A stretch of 64,000 nt of DNA. It comes from Desulfovibrio sp. Huiquan2017 (GTDB lineage: Bacteria > Desulfobacterota > Desulfovibrionia > Desulfovibrionales > Desulfovibrionaceae). Positions 17,126 to 25,617 of this stretch are shown here, one piece after another. Within the stretch, counting starts at the first letter, position 1; every line of letters starts with the position of its first letter. Location: the NCBI RefSeq assembly GCF_017351175.1, contig NZ_JAFMPN010000001.1:265582-329581 (forward strand), written 5' to 3'. A program made the position numbers and the translations under genes. The notes under the pieces were generated by a model, which was not told the DNA's origin, ran no database searches, and was given only the letters and a program-made list of their open reading frames with translations.

Positions 17126-17803
17126 ATGGAAATTACATGGTTCGGCCACGCGAACTTCAGAATCAAAGCCGCCGACGCCACCCTGTTCATCGACCCATTT
17201 TTCGTGGGCAACCCCAGTGCCCCCGCTTCCTACAAGGATGTGGACGAATGCAACCTCATCCTGGTCACCCACGACCACCATGACCACATCGGCCAGACCT
17301 TGGAGATGGCCGTCAAGCACGACGCCGAGGTCGTGGCCATGTTCGACGTGATCCAGGCCCTCATCAAGCAAGGGCTGCCGGAGCGCCTGGGCGTGGGCAT
17401 GAATATCGGCGGCACGGTCAGCCGCCTGGGGCTGGACATCCAAATGGTCCAGGCAATGCACTCCTCGGCCCACGGCATGCCCGCGGGCTTTATCATTACC
17501 CAGCCGGGTGGCCTGTGCGTCTATGATTCGGGCGACACGGGCCTGTTCGGGGACATGGAACTGATCGGGGAACTTCACGACATCGACGTGGCCATATTGC
17601 CCATCGGCGGCAGGTTCACCATGGACGCGCGACAGGCGGCCTACGCCTGCAAGCTGCTCAAATGCAGGAAGCTCATCCCCCAGCACTGGGGAACGTGGCC
17701 CATCCTGGCCCAGAACACCCGGGACATGGCCGAACAGCTCGCCCTGGTGGCCCCGGATACCGACATGCTCGAGCTGGCCGTGGGCGAGCCCGTGACCCTC
17801 TAG
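17126..17803 (+). CDS. UPF0173-type metallo-beta-lactamase-fold hydrolase
   Basis: 225-residue protein. The opening I-T-W-F-G-H-A-N-F-R and the T-H-D-H-H-D-H-I-G zinc motif (about residues 48-56), followed by H-S-S (about 112-114), Y-D-S-G-D-T-G (133-139) and P-Q-H-W-G-T (about 190-195), define the YtkL/UPF0173 branch of the metallo-beta-lactamase fold. The substrate is unknown in this family. The ATG has AGGAG eight bases upstream; the open frame extends further back into ubiX but lacks a better start. It forms a two-gene unit with ubiX. Confidence 0.9.
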   Translation: MEITWFGHANFRIKAADATLFIDPFFVGNPSAPASYKDVDECNLILVTHDHHDHIGQTLEMAVKHDAEVVAMFDVIQALIKQGLPERLGVGMNIGGTVSRLGLDIQMVQAMHSSAHGMPAGFIITQPGGLCVYDSGDTGLFGDMELIGELHDIDVAILPIGGRFTMDARQAAYACKLLKCRKLIPQHWGTWPILAQNTRDMAEQLALVAPDTDMLELAVGEPVTL

Positions 17804-17807
17804 TCAG

Positions 17808-18653
17808 CTAGAGTTCCTCGTAGACCGCCGGGTCCTGCCCCTTGAGGCGGCCATCCGGACGCGTGAGCGCGTCGATGGTTGCCATGTCCGCATCGCACAA
17901 CTGGAAATTGAAGACATTCAAATTCTCCGCCCGGCGGTCGGCCGTGGCCGACCTGGGCAGGGGCACAACGCCAGACTGGATGTGCCAGCGCAGGACGACC
18001 TGAGCCACGGTCTTGCCCGTGACCTCGGCTATTTCGCACAAGGTGCCGTCTTTCAGGATATCGACGCCTTGACCCAACGGGCTCCACGCCTGGGTGACGA
18101 CGTTGTGCCGCCGGTCAAAGGCCCGTTGCGGCCTCTGGGAAAAATACGGGTGCAGCTCCACCTGATTGACCGCCGGGGCCACGCCGGTTTCCCGGACCAG
18201 GGCCTCCACATGTTCGGGCAGAAAATTGCACACGCCCACCGAGCGGACCAGACCACGCTCCCGAGCTTCGAGCAGGCCCTCCCACGCCTCCACGAACAAT
18301 CCGCGCTTCGGGTTGGGCCAATGGATCAGATAGAGATCCCAGTAGTCCAGTCCGGCCCGATACAGGGACTCTTCCACCGTGCGCAGGGCCTCAGCGCGCC
18401 GCTGGTGTCGGCCCGGCAGTTTGGAGACCAGGAACAACTCCTCGCGGGGGATGTCCGCCCACCGGACGGCCTCGCCAAGGGCCCCCTCATTCTCGAAGTT
18501 GAAGGCCGAATCCAAAAGACGGTATCCGGCCCGAATGCCGTCGGCCATGGCCTCCACGCCGGCGGCTCCGTTAAGCGTATAAGTACCGAGCCCGATGGCG
18601 GGCATAGTCCGGCCGTCATTCAGGTTGATGTCGGGAATACGGATTTCGTGCAT
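17808..18653 (-). CDS. Aldo/keto reductase family protein with the catalytic Tyr replaced by Phe
   Basis: 281-residue TIM-barrel protein of the AKR superfamily, NADPH-dependent class. The G-L-G-T-Y opening, D-S-A near residue 47, S-K-L with the tetrad lysine, and L-I-H-W with the tetrad histidine are present, as is the cofactor-binding P-L-P-R-S end. The usual D-x-A-x-x-Y-x-N-E block reads D-S-A-F-N-F-E-N-E, so the general-acid tyrosine is phenylalanine; the codon is TTC. Such a change usually abolishes carbonyl reduction. The ATG at 18653 was preferred over an upstream start at 18722 because the family begins just before the first strand. It is convergent with the UPF0173 gene, four bases apart. 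Confidence 0.86.
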   Translation of the reverse strand: MHEIRIPDINLNDGRTMPAIGLGTYTLNGAAGVEAMADGIRAGYRLLDSAFNFENEGALGEAVRWADIPREELFLVSKLPGRHQRRAEALRTVEESLYRAGLDYWDLYLIHWPNPKRGLFVEAWEGLLEARERGLVRSVGVCNFLPEHVEALVRETGVAPAVNQVELHPYFSQRPQRAFDRRHNVVTQAWSPLGQGVDILKDGTLCEIAEVTGKTVAQVVLRWHIQSGVVPLPRSATADRRAENLNVFNFQLCDADMATIDALTRPDGRLKGQDPAVYEEL

Positions 18654-18747
18654 GGATCGTCTCCGGGTGGATGGGCGTGAGGCGCGGGCGGCGCCAAGGC
18701 CGTTTTGGTCAACATACGGCATTTCCGACGGGATTCAACCCGGGAAA

Positions 18748-20562
18748 TCAGGCATCTCGCGACGACTTGAGGGTCTGGAGGGCGGCGTGAATCCGCTCTG
18801 CCCGCTTGGGTCCGATGCCGGGCACCCCACCGATGACCCGAGGGTCGGCCTCCAGCATGGCGTCCAGGGACTCGAAGCGATCCCAAAGAATGCGCGCGGT
18901 CTTGGGACCGATGCCGGGCAAGGAGGTCAACTCGCTGCTCAGGACCGCCTTCTTGCGCGCCCGGCGCTGTCTGCCCAGAACGAAACGATGAGCCGCGTCG
19001 CGGATCTTCTGCAGAAAAAGCAATTCCGGACTGCCGGGCTTGAGCGGCATGGGATTCTTGCGCCCGGGCCGGAAGATCACGTCCCCCAACTCACCCGCGC
19101 GCCGCGACTCGCCCTTGGCGATGGATGCCAGCTCCCAGCCGCACTCCTCGGTGCATTCGGCCAACCCCCTTTCCACGGCCGCTATCTGGCCGCGCCCACC
19201 GTCTATGAGCACCAGATCGGGCCACGGCGGGCCGGATTCCATGCGGCGCCGCGCCCACCCGGCCAGGGCTGCATAGTCGTCCCCGGTCCCCTCAAGATCG
19301 GGAAAGGCGTACAGTCGCGACGCTTCGGGATTGCGTCGGCCGTCCTCAAAGACGACCTGCCCCACGCGCATGTTCGTGCCCCCCAGGTGCGAAGCGTCCA
19401 CGCACTCGATGCGCACAGGCTCCTCGGGCAGCCGCAACGCCCTTTGCAGTCGCGACGTGATGGTCTCGCTCGTCTCCACCGCCCGGGCGGCCACGTTGCG
19501 GGCAATGCCCAAGAGCTGCTTTTCCTGGGTATTTCGGGGCGCGACGATATGCACGTTCCCCCCGCCGCGCTCGGCCAGGACCTCGGGCAACGGGGATTCA
19601 TCAAGCTCCATGGGCACGACCACCGTAGGTGGAATAAAGCGGCCCGGTCCGTAAAACTGGCCGATAAAGCTCTCGACCACCTCCGGGCCTTCGTCCAGGG
19701 TCAGGCCGGGCCAGAGAAACTGTTTCTGGTCCAGGAGCCGTCCCTGGCGCACGAAAAGCAGACCAAGACCAAGCCCCTGGCCGGTCTCGGCCAAACCGAT
19801 CACATCCCGGTCGCGGTTGTCGTGGATCACGGCGGCCTGTCCTTCCACCGTCTTCTTTACGGCGCGAATCTGGTCGCGGTATTCAGCGGCCAGCTCGTAG
19901 GCCATATCCATGGATGCCGCCTTCATCTTGCGGGTCAGATCGTCCACCAGCTCCAAGCTGCGGCCCGACAGGAGCATCTCCACCCGATGCACCATCTCCG
20001 CATAGGCCGCGTGGTCCACATCCTTGACGCACGGAGCCCAGCACTGGCCGATGTCGTGATACAGGCAGGGCCGTACGCGGTTGCGGAAGGCGGCGTCCTT
20101 GCACTTGCGCAGGGGAAAGACCTTGCCGAGCAGCTTCCAGACAGTGCGGGCCGCCGCGGCCGAGGTGAACGGGCCGAAGTAAACGGAGCCGTCGCGGACC
20201 ACCTTGCGGGTCATGGACAGACGAGGGAACTCGTTCTGTCGGTCCAGGCGAAAGAGCACGTACTGCTTGTCGTCCTTGAGCACCACGTTGTAGCGCGGCC
20301 GGTGCTTCTTGATCAGCCCGGACTCCAGAAGCAATGCCTCTTTTTCCGTGGCCGTAAGCAGGGTGTCGATCCGCCGGATGCGGCTGACCAGGGCCCGGGT
20401 CTTGGGAGTCTGCGCCGCCGGATTGCGGAAATAGGAAGCCAGTCGGCGGCGCAACCTCTTGGCCTTGCCCACATAGAGAATCCGGCCGCGCTCATCTTTC
20501 ATTAAATAGACGCCCGGAGTGTCCGGGAAACGGTCGGCAAAAAATTTGTACTCAGTGTCCAT
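18748..20562 (-). CDS. uvrC: Excinuclease ABC subunit C
   Basis: 604-residue nuclease that makes both incisions in UvrABC nucleotide-excision repair. The order is an N-terminal GIY-YIG domain (P-G-V-Y-L-M ... I-L-Y-V-G-K-A), a cysteine-containing middle, a UVR region, the RNase H-like C domain with D-A-S-H-L-G and L-I-D-G-G-R-G-Q, and a C-terminal helix-hairpin-helix pair (L-P-G-I-G-P, V-P-G-I-G-P). Length is normal. The ATG at 20562 is the most family-like start; a GTG at 20586 is possible, and neither has a clear Shine-Dalgarno. Confidence 0.95.
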   Translation of the reverse strand: MDTEYKFFADRFPDTPGVYLMKDERGRILYVGKAKRLRRRLASYFRNPAAQTPKTRALVSRIRRIDTLLTATEKEALLLESGLIKKHRPRYNVVLKDDKQYVLFRLDRQNEFPRLSMTRKVVRDGSVYFGPFTSAAAARTVWKLLGKVFPLRKCKDAAFRNRVRPCLYHDIGQCWAPCVKDVDHAAYAEMVHRVEMLLSGRSLELVDDLTRKMKAASMDMAYELAAEYRDQIRAVKKTVEGQAAVIHDNRDRDVIGLAETGQGLGLGLLFVRQGRLLDQKQFLWPGLTLDEGPEVVESFIGQFYGPGRFIPPTVVVPMELDESPLPEVLAERGGGNVHIVAPRNTQEKQLLGIARNVAARAVETSETITSRLQRALRLPEEPVRIECVDASHLGGTNMRVGQVVFEDGRRNPEASRLYAFPDLEGTGDDYAALAGWARRRMESGPPWPDLVLIDGGRGQIAAVERGLAECTEECGWELASIAKGESRRAGELGDVIFRPGRKNPMPLKPGSPELLFLQKIRDAAHRFVLGRQRRARKKAVLSSELTSLPGIGPKTARILWDRFESLDAMLEADPRVIGGVPGIGPKRAERIHAALQTLKSSRDA

Positions 20563-20713
20563 ATCGGTGCGGTATTTTTTCAACACAATTTGTATGAGAC
20601 GCGGCTATACGGTGAATTCCGACGCAATCCATCTTATCAAATTACACAACAACTATCTTATTTTATAAGTAATAAATACAAAACAATTGCCCGGCGAGTT
20701 CAATTTTTTGGTC

Positions 20714-20731
20714 GGTAAAAAAATTTTTACC
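20714..20731. promoter_or_regulatory. AT-rich palindrome upstream of the porin gene
   Basis: Eight-base arms GGTAAAAA and TTTTTACC separated by AA, in a very AT-rich 257-base leader between uvrC and the porin. A possible promoter, TTGCAA (20759-20764) and TAAACG 17 bases later, lies downstream. The palindrome could be an operator or an AT-rich element boosting transcription. Neither role is proven. Confidence 0.4.
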
Positions 20732-20843
20732 CAAATGATTTTTTCGAGCAAAATCCCTTGCAAAAGGGATCAACCTGGGCTAAACGGAACAACAGTTAAG
20801 GCGTTAACTTGGTTTTTTAACCGCAAAGAAAGGAAGATCACAA

Positions 20844-22241
20844 ATGAAACGTTTGACTTTGCTCGCAGCCGCCCTGGTTATGGTCCTGGGCATGGCTGTG
20901 TCCGCTTCCGCCGCTCCCGAGGTTTCCATCTCCGGTAACCTCCTGATCAACGCGATCTGGGAGAGCAACTGGGGCTTTGGCAAGGACCGGGCCGACCACG
21001 TAGGCGATAAGGCCATGGAAATCCGTCAGCGCGCTGACCTGTACTTCACCGTCACCGCCAACGAGAACCTGAAGGGCGTCCTTGGTTTCCGTTCCGTCAA
21101 GTCTAACTGGGGCCAGGGCGGCTTCGAGCTGGACGGCGCTGGCAGCGGCACCCGGAACACCATCGACATCCGTGACGCTTACATCGATTACAACTGGCCC
21201 GGCACCGACGTCAACGTCAAGGCCGGTCTGTACACCGTGGCTCTGCCCCAGGCTGTTGGCGGCGCTTCCATGATCATCGCCGAGCGTGCTGGCGCCGTCA
21301 TGGTTTCCACCCCGGTGACCGACAACGTCTCCGTCCTGGCCGGTTACACCCGCCTGTTCGACGTTGACAACAACAAGAAAGACAACTCCGACACCGACTC
21401 CAACGAGAACACCCTCGGCGCCGGCTTTGATGACGCTTACGCTGACGGTTGGCTGCTGGCCGTGCCCCTGTCCTTCGAGGGCGTGTCCGCCACTCCGTAC
21501 TTCCTGTACGCCGACTACGGCAAGAACTTCCTGCACGCCGCTTCCTACGACGCTGAAGACGCCAGCTTCGAGTACGACTCTGACACCGATGCCCACTCCT
21601 ACTGGGTTGGTACCGATTTCAAGATGTCCATCTTCGATCCGTTCATCGTGCGCGCTGACCTTGCCTTTGGTAAGACTGACGTGGATGACTACGACAACGC
21701 CGAGACCTCTGGTTGGATGTTCGACGCCGCTCTTGATTACACCGGCTTCGACTTCATGACCGTGACCGGTTACTTCGTCTACACCTCCGGTGACGACAGC
21801 GACGTGAAAACGGACGGCGGCAACTCCATGCCCGTCCTGAACTCCGACTGGGCTGTTGGTTCCTTCTTCTTCGGCGGTGGTTCCATCACCTCTGACGACA
21901 TCAACGGTGGCGACATCGAAACCGGTTTCTGGGTTCTTGGTCTTGATCTGGCCGACATCCAGTCCTTCGCCGACGGCCTGACCCACACTGTACACGTCCT
22001 GTACGCCAAGGGTACCAACGACGAGAAGGCCGCCAACGTCTCCAAGACCTACGGCATTGGCCTGACCGACCAGGACTCCCTGTGGGAAGTTGACTTCAAC
22101 ACCGACTACCAGATCTACGACGAGCTGACCCTGTACACCCAGCTGGGCTACATCAACTCCGACTTCGACGAAGACGTCTGGGGTAAGGATGTTGACGACG
22201 ACGCTTGGAAGGTCGCCACTGGTGTTGTCTACAAGTTCTAA
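20844..22241 (+). CDS. Outer-membrane porin, Desulfovibrio trimeric-porin type
   Basis: 465 residues: signal peptide of about 23 residues (cleavage after A-S-A), then a mature chain of alternating amphipathic strands rich in Asp, Tyr, Gly and Asn, ending in the aromatic K-F terminus typical of beta barrels. The pattern matches the abundant homotrimeric porins of Desulfovibrionaceae. Codon usage differs from the neighbours (more GGT, GTT, GCT and CGT), as expected for a heavily expressed protein. GAAAGGAAG precedes the ATG. It is a single-gene transcript with a strong terminator. Passive uptake of small anions or nutrients is the likely role. Confidence 0.88.
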   Translation: MKRLTLLAAALVMVLGMAVSASAAPEVSISGNLLINAIWESNWGFGKDRADHVGDKAMEIRQRADLYFTVTANENLKGVLGFRSVKSNWGQGGFELDGAGSGTRNTIDIRDAYIDYNWPGTDVNVKAGLYTVALPQAVGGASMIIAERAGAVMVSTPVTDNVSVLAGYTRLFDVDNNKKDNSDTDSNENTLGAGFDDAYADGWLLAVPLSFEGVSATPYFLYADYGKNFLHAASYDAEDASFEYDSDTDAHSYWVGTDFKMSIFDPFIVRADLAFGKTDVDDYDNAETSGWMFDAALDYTGFDFMTVTGYFVYTSGDDSDVKTDGGNSMPVLNSDWAVGSFFFGGGSITSDDINGGDIETGFWVLGLDLADIQSFADGLTHTVHVLYAKGTNDEKAANVSKTYGIGLTDQDSLWEVDFNTDYQIYDELTLYTQLGYINSDFDEDVWGKDVDDDAWKVATGVVYKF

Positions 22242-22255
22242 GCTCGCTTAGAACC

Positions 22256-22332
22256 ATAAGCTGAAAAGCTTATTCGCCAAGTAACGCCCAGAGGGCCGGG
22301 GAGTGCAAACCCCGGCCCTCTTCTTTTTTTTC
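22256..22332 (+). terminator. Porin 3' stem-loops and terminator
   Basis: A seven-bp stem ATAAGCT/AGCTTAT closed by a GAAA tetraloop (22256-22273) is followed by GAGGGCCGGGG (22291-22301) pairing with CCCCGGCCCTC (22310-22320) and a run of T's. The second is an intrinsic terminator; the first may protect the mRNA end. Confidence 0.88.
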
Positions 22333-22452
22333 TTGCGGGTTGGACGAGGAACGCGGACACTGTCCGGCGGAGACGGGACGTAGCGGGAGTGCGCGACACC
22401 ATCTCCCCAGACGATGCGAAAGCGGCACAACGCCCGCCCAGCCCCGCCGCCC

Positions 22453-22481
22453 TCGACTTTTGATCGACGCTCGGCTATAAA
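22453..22481 (+). promoter_or_regulatory. Probable hisD promoter
   Basis: TCGACT (22453-22458), a 17-base spacer and TATAAA (22476-22481) fit a sigma-70 promoter about 49 bases before the hisD ATG. The 120 bases between the porin terminator and this site show nothing else recognisable. Confidence 0.5.
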
Positions 22482-22529
22482 ATATCCCCTTGGATGAACA
22501 ACAAGACAACCGTCTTTCATGAGGTCATC

Positions 22530-23834
22530 ATGCCCTGTAGAAATTTGACGTATACGAATCGGGACGACTGGACCGGCATCGCCCGCTGGCTGGGGAAACG
22601 CAAGGACCCGGACACAAAAGTGGACACCATCGTCCGGGACATCCTCGCCGATGTCCGTGAACGGGGCGACGAGGCCCTGACCGAATACACCCGCAAATTC
22701 GACTGCGCCTCCTTTGAAACGACCGGCCTTCGCGTGCCCGAAAAAGCCATCGCCACGGCCCTGGAGAAAATTCCGAACGACGACGCGGCCATCCTCAAAG
22801 AAGCCATCCAGCGGGTGCGCGACTTCCACCTGAACCAGAAGGAAACGTCCTGGTGGACCACCGCCGAGGACGGCACCATTCTCGGCCAGATGGTCCGCCC
22901 CGTGGACCGCGTCGGGCTTTATGTGCCCGGCGGCCAGGGCGGCGAGACTCCGCTCATTTCCAGCTTGATCATGAACGCCATCCCGGCCCAGGTGGCCGGG
23001 GTCGAATCCATTGCCGTGACCTCGCCGCCGCGCAAGGACGGCACGCTCAACCCGTATATCCTGGCCACGGCCGCCCTCCTCGGATTGAACGAGATCCATC
23101 TGGCCGGATCCGCCTGGGCCATCGCGGCACTGGCCTTCGGCACCGAATCCATCGCCCCGTGCGACGTCCTGGCCGGGCCGGGCAACATCTTCGTGGCCAC
23201 AGCCAAATCCCAGCTCATCGGCCAGGTAGGCATCGACATGGTCGCCGGTCCGTCCGAGATCGTCATCCTGGCGGACGGTTCAGCCAATCCGCAATGGCTG
23301 GCGGCGGACATGCTGTCCCAAGCCGAACACGACCCCCTGGCCGCCTCCATCCTGGTCACTCCGGACGCGGAACTGGCCGCCCGGGTCCGGGAAGCGCTGA
23401 CGCCCCAATGCGAGGCCTTGCCGCGTTGCGACATCGCCGCAAAATCGTTGGAAAGCTGGGGCGCGATCGTCACCGTGCCCGACATCGAAACAGGGACTGA
23501 ACTGGTCAACCTGCTCGCCCCCGAGCACCTGGAACTGGCCGTGGCCGATCCATGGCCCCTGCTCGGCTCCATCCGCCACGCCGGCGCCATCTTTATGGGC
23601 CACACTTCGCCCGAGCCCGTGGGCGATTATTTTGCCGGACCCAACCACGTGTTGCCCACCCTGCGCACGGTTCGTTTCTCCTCCGCTCTTTCAGTGCAAA
23701 ACTTCTGCAAGAAATCCAGCGTGATCGCCACGAGCCCAAGCTACGTGGCCGAACACGGTGCCAAAATCGCCCGACTGGCCAGGTTGGAAGGACTCGAAGC
23801 CCACGCCCGCAGCATGGAACAACGCAACAAATAG
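22530..23834 (+). CDS. hisD: Histidinol dehydrogenase
   Basis: 434-residue enzyme catalysing the last two NAD-dependent steps of histidine synthesis. Family blocks are clear: V-P-G-G-Q-G near residue 132, C-D-V-L-A-G-P-G-N near 211, D-M-V-A-G-P-S-E, Q-A-E-H-D with the zinc/catalytic histidines near 270, and the C-terminal P-E-P-V-G-D-Y-F-A-G-P-N-H. The ATG at 22530 is preceded by GAGGT; an earlier ATG at 22494 adds atypical residues. purC follows with a 25-base gap, so co-transcription is likely. Confidence 0.95.
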   Translation: MPCRNLTYTNRDDWTGIARWLGKRKDPDTKVDTIVRDILADVRERGDEALTEYTRKFDCASFETTGLRVPEKAIATALEKIPNDDAAILKEAIQRVRDFHLNQKETSWWTTAEDGTILGQMVRPVDRVGLYVPGGQGGETPLISSLIMNAIPAQVAGVESIAVTSPPRKDGTLNPYILATAALLGLNEIHLAGSAWAIAALAFGTESIAPCDVLAGPGNIFVATAKSQLIGQVGIDMVAGPSEIVILADGSANPQWLAADMLSQAEHDPLAASILVTPDAELAARVREALTPQCEALPRCDIAAKSLESWGAIVTVPDIETGTELVNLLAPEHLELAVADPWPLLGSIRHAGAIFMGHTSPEPVGDYFAGPNHVLPTLRTVRFSSALSVQNFCKKSSVIATSPSYVAEHGAKIARLARLEGLEAHARSMEQRNK

Positions 23835-23859
23835 TAGTACAATCATAAAGAGGAATATC

Positions 23860-24756
23860 ATGGCTGCCGTTTTTGAAACCAATATCACCGAATACCCGCT
23901 CATCTCCCGGGGCAAGGTCCGCGACATCTACGAGATCGACGAGAACAGTCTGCTCCTGGTGACCACTGATCGCATTTCCGCCTTCGACGTGGTCATGCCC
24001 GACCCCATTGAGGACAAAGGCAAGGTGCTCAATCAGATCACCCTGTTCTGGATGAAGATGATGGAGGATCTGGTTCCCAACCACATCCTCGCCACCAACG
24101 TGGATGACTACCCCGAACCGCTGCACAAATACCGCGATCAGTTGCAGGATCGCTCGGTCCTGGCCAAGAAAGCCAGCCCCTTGCCCATAGAATGCATCGT
24201 GCGCGGCTTCATTACCGGCACAGGCTGGTCCGACTACAAGAAGACCGGGGAAGTCTGCGGCCACAAGCTGCCCGAAGGGCTCCAGGAATCCGCGATGCTC
24301 GAAACGCCGCTGTTCACCCCATCCACCAAGGCGGACCTGGGCGAGCACGACGAGAACATCTCCTTGGACAAGGCCGCCGAACTGCTCGGCGAAGAGAAGA
24401 TGCGCAAGGTCGAAAAACTGGCGCTCGACATCTACACTCGGGCCCGCGACTACGCAAAAAAACGCGGCATCCTCATCGCGGACACCAAATTCGAGTTCGG
24501 CATTCTGGACGGGGAACTGCTCTTCATCGACGAGGCCCTGACCCCGGACTCCTCCCGTTTCTGGCCCGAGGCAGGGTACGCGCCCGGCAAATCCCAGCCG
24601 AGCTTCGACAAGCAGTACTTCCGCGATTGGCTGGTGGAGATCGGTTTCAACAAGCAGCCGCCCGCGCCCCATGTGCCCGCGGACATCGCCGCCCGGACCC
24701 GCGCGAAGTATCTCGAAGCCTACAGGCTCCTGACCGGCGAAGATCTGAAGGTCTAG
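23860..24756 (+). CDS. purC: SAICAR synthase (phosphoribosylaminoimidazole-succinocarboxamide synthase)
   Basis: 298-residue purine-pathway ligase joining aspartate to CAIR with ATP. It is the longer, yeast-like form rather than the roughly 240-residue E. coli type. The opening I-S-R-G-K-V-R-D-I-Y nucleotide loop, T-D-R-I-S-A-F-D-V and the late I-L-D-G-E-L-L-F-I-D-E block are conserved. The ATG has GAGGA seven bases upstream. It is followed nine bases later by a very small membrane-peptide gene with its own ribosome site. Confidence 0.95.
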   Translation: MAAVFETNITEYPLISRGKVRDIYEIDENSLLLVTTDRISAFDVVMPDPIEDKGKVLNQITLFWMKMMEDLVPNHILATNVDDYPEPLHKYRDQLQDRSVLAKKASPLPIECIVRGFITGTGWSDYKKTGEVCGHKLPEGLQESAMLETPLFTPSTKADLGEHDENISLDKAAELLGEEKMRKVEKLALDIYTRARDYAKKRGILIADTKFEFGILDGELLFIDEALTPDSSRFWPEAGYAPGKSQPSFDKQYFRDWLVEIGFNKQPPAPHVPADIAARTRAKYLEAYRLLTGEDLKV

Positions 24757-24764
24757 GAGAGATC

Positions 24765-24851
24765 ATGCCCGAATGGCTGCAACTCATCGCCTTGGTCATC
24801 GCTGGTCTGGCCATCGGCCGGTTCCTGCGGGGCAAATTCGGCGGAGGTTGA
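24765..24851 (+). CDS. 28-residue predicted single-pass membrane peptide
   Basis: A short frame with AGGAGAG seven bases before its ATG, directly after purC. The peptide begins M-P-E-W-L-Q, continues with a hydrophobic stretch (L-I-A-L-V-I-A-G-L-A-I-G) of roughly 12-14 residues, and ends in a basic, glycine-rich tail R-F-L-R-G-K-F-G-G-G. This is the architecture of a small inner-membrane protein. The ribosome site and operon position favour a real gene; no family is known to me. Confidence 0.5.
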   Translation: MPEWLQLIALVIAGLAIGRFLRGKFGGG

Positions 24852-24950
24852 GGCCCGTCGAAACAATGCGGCTGGACGCCGCCCGAGGACAAAGATAAGC
24901 AATCCGAGGACAAGGATGGGAAATAGGCGATGCGGAGCCCGGACCGCCCC

Positions 24951-24979
24951 TTGACAGGCGGCCCGATTCCCCATATGTA
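24951..24979 (+). promoter_or_regulatory. Ribosomal-protein operon promoter
   Basis: A consensus TTGACA (24951-24956), 17-base spacer and TATGTA (24974-24979) sit about 61 bases upstream of rpsF. This would drive rpsF-rpsR-rplI and perhaps dnaB. Confidence 0.65.
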
Positions 24980-24996
24980 ACCCCTCTTGCCTTGCT

Positions 24997-25014
24997 CTCC
25001 CCCAGGTGGGGGAG
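24997..25014 (+). promoter_or_regulatory. Leader hairpin before rpsF
   Basis: CTCCCCC (24997-25003), loop AGGT and GGGGGAG (25008-25014) form a perfect seven-bp stem in the untranslated leader. rpsF leaders in many bacteria bind an S6:S18 complex for autoregulation; I cannot confirm that consensus here, so the function is open. Confidence 0.45.
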
Positions 25015-25039
25015 GGCCAATGACCAAAAGGAGTATGAA

Positions 25040-25330
25040 ATGGCAAACAATTACGAGACGCTCGTCCTGCTCTCTCCGGAGCTGGCTGAGGAAGACAGGA
25101 GAGTCATCCTGGACAACCTCACCGGCATCGTGGACCGCGAGGGCGGCAGCATGGTTGAGACCGACGACTGGGGCATGCGCCAGCTGGCCTACCCCGTCCA
25201 GAAGCAGACCCGTGGATACTACGTTCGCCTGGTGTACGACGCCCCCGGCGCGCTGGTTGCCGAACTCGAGCGCAACATCCGCATCACCGACGGCATCTTC
25301 AAGTTCATGACCGTCAAACTGGCTGCCTAG
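25040..25330 (+). CDS. rpsF: Small ribosomal subunit protein bS6
   Basis: 96-residue ribosomal protein that binds the 30S platform with bS18. The Y-E-T-L-V-L-L-S-P start, the G-G-x-x-V-E-x-x-D-W-G-x-R-x-L-A-Y block and the Y-V-R-L-V-Y strand are conserved. The chosen ATG has AAAAGGAG seven bases upstream; the open frame continues back into the leader without support. rpsR follows by 11 bases. Confidence 0.97.
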   Translation: MANNYETLVLLSPELAEEDRRVILDNLTGIVDREGGSMVETDDWGMRQLAYPVQKQTRGYYVRLVYDAPGALVAELERNIRITDGIFKFMTVKLAA

Positions 25331-25341
25331 GAGGTTTCACC

Positions 25342-25605
25342 ATGGCTTTCCGCAAAAAATTCACCCCGAGGAAGAAGTTCTGCCGCTTCTGCGCGGATGC
25401 AGAGCTGCCGCTGGATTACAAGCGTCCGGACATCCTCCGCGACTTCGTCACCGAGCGCGGCAAGATCATCGCCCGGCGCATCACCGGCACTTGCGCCAAG
25501 CACCAGCGCCGTCTGACCAACGAGATCAAGCGCGCCCGCCAGATGGCCCTGCTTTTCTACACCACCGTTCACAGCACCGATGTGAAGAAACGGAGCTCCA
25601 TGTAG
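25342..25605 (+). CDS. rpsR: Small ribosomal subunit protein bS18
   Basis: 87-residue, basic ribosomal protein partnering bS6. It carries two CxxC-like cysteines in F-C-R-F-C near residues 13-16 and the conserved [10 protein letters not shown] ... [11 protein letters not shown] block. The retained cysteines mark the zinc-capable version. AGGAGG precedes the ATG. Confidence 0.97.
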   Translation: MAFRKKFTPRKKFCRFCADAELPLDYKRPDILRDFVTERGKIIARRITGTCAKHQRRLTNEIKRARQMALLFYTTVHSTDVKKRSSM

Positions 25606-25617
25606 GAGGGAGGACCG

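Noticed and set aside
18595-20505. A 636-codon frame opposite uvrC
   Set aside because: Antisense shadow; uvrC domains are complete on the minus strand.
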